Shown piece after piece: positions 51,645 to 60,900 of a DNA stretch of 64,000 nucleotides. Source of the stretch: Bolinopsis microptera (Eukaryota; Ctenophora; Tentaculata; Lobata; Bolinopsidae); assembly GCF_026151205.1 (NCBI RefSeq), contig NC_087078.1, positions 16,261,118 through 16,325,117 of the forward strand. The letters run 5' to 3'. Positions within the stretch are counted from its first letter, which is position 1. Each line of letters starts with the position of its first letter. Under the pieces are notes generated by a model. The model was given only the letters and a program-made list of their open reading frames with translations. It was not told the origin of the DNA and made no database searches. The translations under genes were made by a program, and so were the position numbers.

Positions 51645-52160
51645 CCAAAACTTTCACAGACAGAATATAAGTGTCGGCATGACAAAGTAGCTGCCGCATT
51701 GCACTGGAGTCTGTGCAAGGAATACGGCTTCCCACGCAGTAAAAGGTGGTACGAACACCGGGCAGAGAAGGTGCTGGAGAACGGACAAGTCAAGATATTG
51801 TGGGACTTCCATGTCCAGTCGGACCACGTTATCGATCACTGTAGACCGGATCTCCTCCTGGTAGACATGGTAACCAACGCAGCAACCATCATTGACGTTG
51901 CAGTCCCAGGAGATACCCGGATCTTGGATAGAGAACAAGAAAAGATTCTGAAATATCAAGACCTGAAAAGAGAAATTAAGAAGAACTGGAATTTACGAAA
52001 GGTCACAATCGTCCCTGTGGTGATAGGCGCATTAGGAACTATCACCATAAACTTTCGTAAACACCTCGACGCAGTCCACTGCAATCTGAGCATCTCTAAT
52101 CTCCAGAAGACAGCTCTGCTTGGATCAGCCAGGATTCTCAGGATGGTCTTAGACATATAA
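49827..52160 (+). mobile_element. RLE LINE, copy 2 with intact reverse transcriptase and endonuclease
   Basis: This 777-codon frame is open from the duplication junction through the reverse transcriptase ([32 protein letters not shown]). It continues into the CCHC knuckle, CRHDKVAAALHWSL and the restriction-like endonuclease with RPDLLLVDM and IIDVAVPGD. It ends SARILRMVLDI at a TAA. Confidence 0.88.
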
Positions 52161-52930
52161 TATATTTGAGTGTATAATACACTGTAAATACTCTTTTTTT
52201 TTAGTTTAATTTTCACTGGGTACTCTAATAAACACTTTTTACCTGGTCCTCTTATTTTTCTTCCCTTGCTATGCAAGCCCTGTCTCTTGTTTATACAATT
52301 TTTAACTCGTATATTGGGTAGATTGAGTATTTATTATGGATTTTATATTGTTGTTAGCCCTGCTGATTTGTGTATTAGTAATGATTACCTATCTGATGGA
52401 CTACGGTATATACAGTTGATGGTAGTTTTCTCTTATTTTTCTTCTCTTGCTCTGCAAGCCCTGATTCTTGTATAAACATATTGTTTGATATAATATTGTA
52501 TATTTTTGTATTGATTGTGGTATTTTGTGTGCCAGATTCAGCAATGGGTTCTTGCTGAATCACTGTATATTACACTCTGTGACTAGTCCCTTTGATCCAT
52601 CTCTTGCCCTGCAAGCCCTGTTTCTTGTCTATACAGCATATAATTATCATGTATCACATTGTAGTATGTAATAAACATTTGTAGTAGTGTAGGATTGTTT
52701 GAATTTCTTTTTGCTATGTTTTATAATATTTATTTGTATAATTTGTGAGTGTTTCTCCCGCTTTTCTTCCCTTGCGCAGCAAGCCCTGTCTCTTGTAAAA
52801 ACAACCTTGAAAGTTTTGTAGATACATATAGTTTCTACACCTTTATCCTCTGGTCCCTAGGGTCAGCTGATCCCGGGCCAGAGGAAAACTACCGACTGCC
52901 AAGGTCTGACGCCTAGGCAGTCGAGACCTC
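52161..52930 (+). repeat. LINE 3' UTR with four spaced copies of a short motif
   Basis: The motif CTTGCNNTGCAAGCCCTG followed by TCTTGT occurs at about 52261, 52446, 52601 and 52768, spaced 155-185 bp. It contains an internal inverted pair (CTTGC / GCAAG) and could fold as a stem-loop. A stronger hairpin with GGTCCCTAGGGTCAGCTGATC lies at about 52850. Such conserved 3' structures can be recognised by the element's own reverse transcriptase. Confidence 0.65.
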
Positions 52931-52945
52931 TTATTGAGACCCTTT

Positions 52946-54990
52946 ATAATAATAATAATAACGCTTTATTTGTATACCGCTTAGGCCGTATAAGCGACCA
53001 AAGTCCAAAAAATGGAGTTGATACTGGCCAACAAAGCGGTGCAGATAAATTTACCTTAGTAGTCCCTTTTCTAATCAAAAATTCAAATTTATAAATTGTA
53101 GATTGATCTTAAAGTCCTGCGTCCATGACTACTGAATCACCAAAAATACTGTTCGCACATACAGGATAGGCTTGATGAAATAGATGGGTCTTGAGAGCCT
53201 TCTTGAAAACATCTAGTCGAGAGATGGAGCGTAGTGAGTAGGGAAGTGTATTCCAGATTTTAGGAGCAGTGTGAGAGAAAGCACCAGCTGTAGCCCTCAG
53301 CCGTGATAAAGGAGGGCGTTCCAGTAAGAAGAAGTCATGGTCCATTCTGACATGATGTTTACTAGTGTCCCTAATTTTGACCATTGTCCTTAGATATTCA
53401 GGAGCACAATCGTTTAGGCACTTGAAAACCAGTAACGCTATCTTGAATTTGATTCGCATTGCTACAGGTAAGAAGTGTAATTCAATCATATAGGGTGTGA
53501 TGGGCTCCTGTCTCAACTTCCCATGAAGTCCGAATATGAATCTCACAGCAGTATTCTGCACTTTTTGAAGTTTCTGGAGAAGTCTTTCAGAAAGGGCACC
53601 ATAAGTAGCATTTCCATTGTCCAGAATGGAATGAATTGTAGCGTGTACCATTTGGATTTTGAGCTCCTTACTCAGTTTGGAACCTATTCTGCCAAGATTT
53701 CGCTGATTTACATAGCAAACTCTGACCCCACATCCAGAAAGTTTTATATTTCCTCCCAGATGCGTTTTTTCTAAATTCTGTGGCCCACTTGCTTCGCTCG
53801 CAAGTTTGCCTTTTTTTCTGTGGCCCGCTCGTTTCGCAAATTTTTACATTTTAAGCGAGCCGACTCTTCCAATCTAGCTGCGCAGCGAGCAAGCTGTGGC
53901 AGGGGTCTGGGGGCGGAGCCCCTTGGCGGAGCCCCTTGGCGGAGCCCCTTGGCGGAGCCCCTTAGCGGGGGCTAGGGGGGCGCAGCCCCCCCGGAAATTT
54001 TTTGCGAAATAGGGTGTTTTAGACGACATTTGGCATTAAAGAAATTTGTAGGACAGCAATAAACTGGGATTGAAAAGAATCAAGTACTCACGTTAATTTG
54101 GTAACTTCACAACAGCAATCTGCATTCTCCAATCAGAATATTTCACTGTGTTCCAAAACTGACAGGATGTTCCTCTTTGATTTTTATACAATCGAAAATT
54201 TCCTCAATTAATTTGTCTTTATTCCAAAAAATATTTTGAAATTTAGGAGTAACTTCTCAAAAATTTCCTCTTTTTCTCAAAAATTTCCTCTATTTCCTCT
54301 TATTTCCTCCCAGGCTGCCTGGCAAGATGGCGTGTTTCTGGATGTGGGACTCTGACAACGTTGTTGATCTGTGCCTCTAAATTGAGATGGTTGTCAAAAA
54401 TAAATCCCAGATTCTTTGCTGACTTGGTAGGTTTAATGGAGCATATGCTGTCAAGATTGAATTCAACTTGTTTTGGAGCTTTGGAGTTTGTAGAGATCTC
54501 GATTATCTCACTTTTATTGTCGTTGAGTTTCAGGTAGTTCTCACTCATCCATGATTTGATGTGCTCGAAACATTCTTTCAATTTGCTCTTCATAGATTCA
54601 ATGTCCATGTCTTTCTTAGGATCAAATGAGAAGTATATCTGAGTATCATCAGCATATAGATGGATTTGGAGACCATGCATACTTGCAATATCTTGTTTTT
54701 TTTTTTTTATTTGAAAATTCAATTAATCATTATATATATAAATCAAGCGTTACATTTCAGCCATGCAAAATTACAATGACATATTTTGATATACTAAATG
54801 GTAAATGGTACTGCAATATAAGTTGCTTAATGTTTGGCCGGATGACAACTAACGAGAAAAATAAACTTGATTATATAATAATTAATTCGGCTGAACCAAC
54901 ACATAGCAAGAGCCACATTAACGTTGGGGCCGTCAAAAATTGTAGCTGTTTAGTGTAAAGGATGAAAAATATAGGACCAAGAATTGAGGT
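52946..54990 (-). mobile_element. L2/CR1-like LINE, minus strand, split by insertions
   Basis: The 3' end is the (TAA)n run near 52946 next to CGCTTTATTTGTATACC. The C-terminal part, 53109-53651, encodes QNTAVRFIFGLHGK, IELHFLPVAMRIKFKIALL, WNTLPYSLRS and FKKALKTHLFHQAY. The reverse transcriptase part at 54350-54700 has LQIHLYADDTQIYFSF, LKLNDNKSEII and NLGFIFDNHLNLEAQI. The motif SILGPIFFI lies further up near 54985. A 622-bp element separates the two halves, and a T-run with AT-rich sequence at about 54693-54960 separates the last two motifs. Confidence 0.82.
53719..54356. mobile_element. 622-bp element with 14-bp terminal repeats and 8-bp target duplication
   Basis: The element 53727-54348 starts CCCACATCCAGAAA and ends TTTCTGGATGTGGG. 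Perfect repeats ACTCTGAC flank it (53719-53726, 54349-54356). It contains four tandem copies of GGCGGAGCCCCTT near 53915-53965, and repeated TTTCCTC motifs next to both ends. It splits the L2/CR1-like LINE between its reverse transcriptase and C-terminal parts. No transposase is visible. Confidence 0.85.
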
Positions 54991-56085
54991 GACACAAATG
55001 GAAAATTTTAAGAAATTACGGATCAAAACACAGATCCAAGGACAGAATAAAACAAATATTCAGAATAAAACATTATTATATTCAAATCTCTTTATTCAAC
55101 AATATTAAATCATTATATAACCTAATTTGTGGCTTGATCGTTATGTTAGGGCTATTCTGTTAGCTGATGCTGACAGGCACCGCATGGGGCAGAGATTTAG
55201 GACCATTACGCTGGAGGCTTACAATGACCCTTTTTGAACCCCATGGCAGTGCTAGTTTTATTATGGTACAGATTGTAAATCGAAGTTATGAAAACGATCA
55301 AGTCACTCCTGTTTTACACTATCAACAGCTACTTAAAACAACCTAGATTGTACAACTCACTTTGAGGATTAAACTGTTAAGTGATGAGTGATTGGGCTCA
55401 TTAAACATTTTAGTAGCGGAGACATGCGGATCAGCTTCTTGAGGTTCTAGTATTTCATTCAGACAAGAAGTTTTACTTTTTCAAATTTAGTTGTTCAAGC
55501 TGCCTGAGTTCAGAAAGTTTGCCAAAGGGGCCCAGGTATTCTTGTCACCTTTACCCTGAGACAAGGACAAGGAGACCCCACTGCAGGACCATACATGCTA
55601 GGTTCCAGTTGTCCAGGAAACTGTACGTAGCTGGTCAACTAGTTTTGAATTCAGACTAGGCTTGATGAGTTCTTGGGTTTCTAAAGGTAAAATCTGATGG
55701 TACCAGGTTTGTTCAGGCGGACATGGAAATTATGCGATGAATATATAGGTATATAAAAATCATATCAATATAAAAATAGATCCAAAAATAGATCTAAAGA
55801 TTCACACGGCAGTCAGGGAACATCCAGACAGGATGCTTTTGAGACAGGTATAATTAGCGCTTTTGTAATTAATTGTATGCAAGGGATGGGATGCTGGATA
55901 ACTAAGCTGGTTGTGTAGGATATTTTTTTACGCGATTTAAACACGGGTTTTCTAGTTTGTTATAAAATCGTCAATACCTCGAATTATTTATAGCACCTCA
56001 CAGTCGGTAATTTGCTTCATTTATTTATTGTGTTAACCTATTACAAGCTAACTTGCCCCTTCTTTTAGGGTTAATATCGTTCATC
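54991..56085. other. Spacer upstream of DDX52, no gene recognised
   Basis: Nothing coding is recognised. A polypyrimidine-AG (CCCCTTCTTTTAG, ending 56068) just before the DDX52 start codon may be a splice acceptor joining an upstream non-coding exon. Confidence 0.4.
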
Positions 56086-57600
56086 ATGGTTAATCAGCAG
56101 AATGAGATGATGCGACTTCTGTGTTCAGGAACAACAATACGGTTTGGCGCTGTTCAAAAGGTTTCCAACATTGCAGACGTAGAACTTTTAGGTGACGAAT
56201 CAAGAAAGGAACAAGTTGTTCCATCAGTAAACCTCAGAAAGCGACACAAAATTTGTGTCAAAGGATTTGATGTTCCAGAACCTAATGACACCTTTATTGA
56301 ATTAAAACAATCTCATCCAAAGATTCTCAAATCAGTTCTGAAAAAGATAACTGACAGTGGGATCACCGCCCCCACACCCATTCAGATGCAGTGTATCCCG
56401 CTGCTCATGAGTAAAAGATCTGTTTTATCGTGTGCTCCCACCGGATCTGGCAAAACACTTTCTTTTATACTTCCTGTTTTGTCTCACATGAAGAAATCTG
56501 AAAAAGGTAGTTTTCGGGCACTAGTTCTGTCGCCAACAAGAGAGTTAGCTCAACAAACATATGGAGAGTTCAAAAAATTTGGTGGATCAAGGAAATTTTC
56601 ATATCATTTCTTAACAAAAGCAAGTGCTAATTCTGATATACTGACCAAGGATTGTGGTAACAAAGATATCTTGATTTCAACTCCAAAGCACCTTCTTAAA
56701 ATGTTAAAAGAAGATAAAATTGATCTCTCCAAGCTTCAGTTTTGCATACTTGATGAAGCTGATCGACTTTTTGACGTTCAGTTTAAAGAAGACATCACTC
56801 AAATCCTAGAATATATTGACCTAGTTAAGGTAACAGTTGGTCTTTTCAGTGCTACTCTTGCAAATGGAATTGATGAATGGTGTTTTAGCAACTTAGATAA
56901 CTTTGTCCAAGTCTATATTGGTGCAGTGAATGGGGCAAATTCGAGTATTAAACAATCTCTAAAGTTTGTGGGGACAGAAGAAAGCAAGATTTATACTTTG
57001 CGGATGGTTATTCAAAAGGGATTTCAACCACCAATGCTGGTTTTTACCCAAACCAAAGACAGAGCAAAGCAAGTATATGAAGAGCTAAAATTGGTGGGCA
57101 GTAAAATAGACGTTATTCACAGTGACCTTGCTCAAATGAAACGAGGGGAAGCTATAGAAAACTTCAGAAGTGGCAAGACCTGGATTCTAATATGCACTGA
57201 TCTTATGGGTAGGGGAATCGATTTTAAGAACGTGAACTGTGTAGTTAACTTTGATTTGCCTCAAACAAAAATTGACTACATCCATCGTATTGGGAGGACT
57301 GGTAGAGCTGGTAGAACAGGTGAGGCGATCACGTTCTTTACTGAGCTTGACAAGGAAAGACTCCCTAGCATTATAAATGTGCTGAAAAACTCGGGATGTG
57401 AATTACCTGACTGGTTGAAGAATATCAAGGGAATCGCTAGAAGGGACTATAAGAAGGCTACAAAGAAACCTGTGAAAAGGAATGATGTCAGCACTATTCC
57501 TAAATACGATGTAGAGAAAGCCAAAAAGAGGAAGGCTATCATCGCAGATTCAAAGGCCAAGAAAAAGGCAAAGTCAGAGAGTGACCAAAAAGGAAGTTAG
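56086..57600 (+). CDS. DDX52: DDX52/Rok1, DEAD-box RNA helicase for ribosome biogenesis, intronless
   Basis: The ATG at 56086 gives 504 residues; the frame is open further upstream, but this is the first ATG. Rok1/DDX52 acts in the nucleolus during 18S rRNA processing. The family region before the helicase core is present (RKRHKICVKGFDVPEP, FIELKQSHP). Core motifs are Q (TPIQMQ), I APTGSGKT (117-124), Ia PTRELA, II DEAD (223-226), III SAT (255-257), MLVFTQ, and VI HRIGRTGRAGR (400-410). Features typical of this subfamily are GARNS-like IGAVNGANSSI, KGFQPPMLVF, and a Lys-rich tail (RRDYKKATKK, AKKKAKSE) suited to nucleolar targeting. No introns interrupt it, unlike neighbouring ABCE1. Confidence 0.93.
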   Translation: MVNQQNEMMRLLCSGTTIRFGAVQKVSNIADVELLGDESRKEQVVPSVNLRKRHKICVKGFDVPEPNDTFIELKQSHPKILKSVLKKITDSGITAPTPIQMQCIPLLMSKRSVLSCAPTGSGKTLSFILPVLSHMKKSEKGSFRALVLSPTRELAQQTYGEFKKFGGSRKFSYHFLTKASANSDILTKDCGNKDILISTPKHLLKMLKEDKIDLSKLQFCILDEADRLFDVQFKEDITQILEYIDLVKVTVGLFSATLANGIDEWCFSNLDNFVQVYIGAVNGANSSIKQSLKFVGTEESKIYTLRMVIQKGFQPPMLVFTQTKDRAKQVYEELKLVGSKIDVIHSDLAQMKRGEAIENFRSGKTWILICTDLMGRGIDFKNVNCVVNFDLPQTKIDYIHRIGRTGRAGRTGEAITFFTELDKERLPSIINVLKNSGCELPDWLKNIKGIARRDYKKATKKPVKRNDVSTIPKYDVEKAKKRKAIIADSKAKKKAKSESDQKGS

Positions 57601-57987
57601 ATGTTTTATGTATCAATCTCATTGATTTTTAAGGGAATGTTTGTAGGTATCATTCTTTTAATGAAAATATGCTCTCATTTATAAATTTTGTGGGATATGT
57701 CACATGCAATATCATCCTCTTTCAGTATTTTGAGCAGTTTAAAGTTGTATACATGTATATCATGATATTGTAAAATGAAATGTATTACGACATAACATGT
57801 GACTTTCTATCCTGCCACTAGACATTTGTCATTGTGAAACTATTGCTAAAACAGATGATTCCTGAAATAGGAGAACGATAATTCTACTTTTAAATTGTGA
57901 AAATAACTGAATTATTTAAAATTAAAGAGGGTGTAATAACATGTTATTTAATCAATATCATCCTATGTAAAGTAGTGCGCAATAACA
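57601..57987. other. Short intergenic region between DDX52 and ABCE1
   Basis: It holds the DDX52 3' UTR and presumably the ABCE1 promoter. ATTAAA near 57922 may serve as a poly(A) signal. No TATA box or further structure is clear. Confidence 0.4.
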
Positions 57988-60900
57988 ATGGGGAAGCGTG
58001 ACAGAAAGACGGATGGAGGGAGTGACAGACTGACTCGTATAGCCGTGGTAAACACTGACAGGTGCAAGCCTAAGAGGTGTAACCATGAGTGCAAACGCTC
58101 ATGTCCTGTTGTCAGGATGGGCAAACAATGCATTGAGGTTTGTTTCAAATTCAAGATCTGCTTTTAGTATCGTATTAAATTAAATTTGATTCTAAGTATA
58201 TACAAACAGCTGTTTAATGATCATTTTATTTGATGGTCTTATTCTGAAATGAAAATTATACATAGTTTAATACTAGACTTAATTTTGATAGAATGTAGGT
58301 TTGTCCTTTTAGGAAATCAAAAACTTTATTTCCCGCTTTAGGTCACCTCAGAGGACAAGATAGCGTTCTTCTCGGAAGTGTTGTGTATTGGGTGTGGTAT
58401 TTGTGTAAAGAAATGTCCCTTTGAAGCGGTCAACATTATCAATCTACCCTCTAATCTGGATGCGCAGACGACTCATCGATATTCTGCTAACTCCTTCAAG
58501 CTCCATCGGTTTGCTTTGTCTTTAATTAAAAAATAAACCTTCATATTCTGCACACGTCTTGTCGTGCAATAAAAAGGTCGTGTAATCTAATTTATAACAG
58601 TCGGAGAATCAACACACTCAAAGTATGGTAACATTACCTTATTTAGTAGTTAGAACTACCATATAAGGCATGTAACCATGGTGACACTACCATATAACTA
58701 TATAAGGTAATATAACGTTTTCCCCACCCAGGCTCCCTACACCTAGACCAGGTGAGGTATTGGGTCTGGTAGGAACTAATGGTATTGGCAAGAGTACCGC
58801 TCTCAAGATTCTGGCTGGCAAGGAGAAACCTAATCTGGGACGTTTTGCTGATCCTCCTGATTGGCAGGTTAGTTAGGAGATAGCACGTGATGCCCATATA
58901 AGGAGCCAATCACATATATTATCATTTTTTACCCTACCCCTTTGCAACGACGTGTATGCGTAACTCACTTCCCGTAGGTGATTTCGTAATATACAATGAA
59001 CACTGAACAGTGAACACCCTAAATATGTACAGTTTTACAATGTTTTATATGTATGTCAAATTGCTGTAATGAATCTCATTTGAGAAAATATTTATCTTAA
59101 TTAAGAATCAGATATATTTTACTCCTAATTTGTGACAGCCCAACGTGTCCCTTGGCTATAGCTATGATCTCTTCAATGTTAAAAACGTCCCGTCTTGGAA
59201 GTTCTGGAATGATCGTTAATGTCTCACTTTGTTAAAACTTCAGGAGATAATCTCGTATTTTCGGGGAAACGAGTTGCAGAACTACTTCCGTAAAGTAGTG
59301 GAAGATGATCTGAGGTGTCTGATGAAGCCTCAATATGTGGAAACTATTCCCAAAGCTGCTCGGGTTAGTCTTATCTAGTTTTAACTACCTTATAAGGTAA
59401 TGTTACCATTTCTTACTGTTAACAGTCATGATGTTTATTGAACTTACCTTAAATATCTAAACCTGTATCTCTCCTAACTCCTGTATCTACAGGGTCATGT
59501 GAAGGAGATCCTGGAGCGTCGTAATGAGGTGGGAAATATGGACTACATGGTGGAGAAGTTCGATTTAACCAAGGTTCTGGATCGTGATGTCAAGGTTAGT
59601 TTACACGCACTAGTGTCTAGTACTGTTTCCAGTTTCACTGAACCTTGTACGTATTGATTTTCACTGAACTTTGTTTTCTTCATAGTTTTATTGAGCTGTA
59701 CAAGGTTATGTTTTAATCGGAAAAAACAATACAATATTCCCAATATTAAACAATTGAAACCTGTTTAGGCAGGCAGCGTATAATAAATATGTTAAGCTAA
59801 AAGTATGTAGTTGTTTAGCTAAACAGAGCAGACAATGTCATTATCCCCAAAATAGTGGTTCCTCATTTCACAGACATCGTGTCTGATTTGTTTAGTTTCC
59901 TCACTTCTGGTATTTGAACCTGAAACTTGGCTTGACAATGCATTTGTGTCTGATGTGCTATACTAAACACTCCCATTGGTCCCCATGATAAATTCTTAAA
60001 CACATACTCGTACAGCTTTATCAGAACATTCCACACATCTTTAGCTACTATCTGTCTCTGAATGAGCGGGTTGGAGCAGTAGTATATCATAGAGTTCCAG
60101 AGAGGGGTAGCGTATATTGGCAATACTGTAATAAGCTGTATAGCTCTGTAGGACCAGCTCACACTCGTGTTAGTGATAACCTCTGGTATCGCTACCACTA
60201 CTCCGGCGCTGCACACTGCTACTGAGGTCAGGAGCAGCTTCTTGCAGCGCGTCTTGTGTCTGACAATGTGGACTAGCATGATAGAGTACAGGGCTACAAG
60301 GAGGATCATTGGAACTGTGTAGAAAATGTGGGATTCTACTTGTTTGTAGTGCGTGTTGTTCCAGTGTAGTGTGCAGCGGTGCATTCCTTTCTGATACACC
60401 ATCTGAGTAGTAATATGGTAATATGGATAATTAGTTATAATATATTATCAATATATATACATAATTAAAGTAATACAGTGTCCAAATTAATAAATACCAC
60501 TGTATGATAATTTTGCCCCGTTACATTGAACTCACCTCAGAGTTGTTCAGTTTATACTGAACCAGTAACATGAGCGCATTGCACAGGGTAGGAATCCAGC
60601 AAATACTGATTAGAAGGAATGTAGCTGTCTTAGTCATGTGACTCCTGTGTATGAACGGAAACATAATAGCGAGGAACCTGTCCAGTGTCAGAGGCAGCAA
60701 CACTGTTAATAGATTGTTCCTGAAATTAGTGGGATTTTCTTATAGAATATAGCGTTGTCGGCATAAAGTATATCCATAAAGTGTATTTATTGGGGTTTTT
60801 TTAATAAAAACCAGAATTGATTAAAGTGTTACTATAAATTCGACCAACATAGATATCTGAATGCGGACGATATAATTCCTTATTAAAGTCTGCTGCACCC

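Larger units (their letters stand above)
44560..52930 (+). mobile_element. RLE-type LINE, complete in outline but invaded and internally duplicated
   Basis: Boundaries are estimated. After a GC-richer 5' region the frame opens near 45455 with a Myb-like helix-turn-helix (HTWSKEDNIQLMTLYYQ). It is interrupted at 46007 by a hAT element and resumes at 47440 (CKEAIIERLKRLL). The reverse transcriptase has [15 protein letters not shown]. The C-terminus has a CCHC knuckle ([18 protein letters not shown]) and a restriction-like endonuclease (HCRPDLLLVDMV, IIDVAVPGD, EKILKYQDLKREIKKNW), ending at 52160. This is the plan of R2/Dong/NeSL-group LINEs. A block of about 1.8 kb is duplicated in tandem. The 3' UTR follows, and an L2-like LINE lies beyond it. 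Confidence 0.82.
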
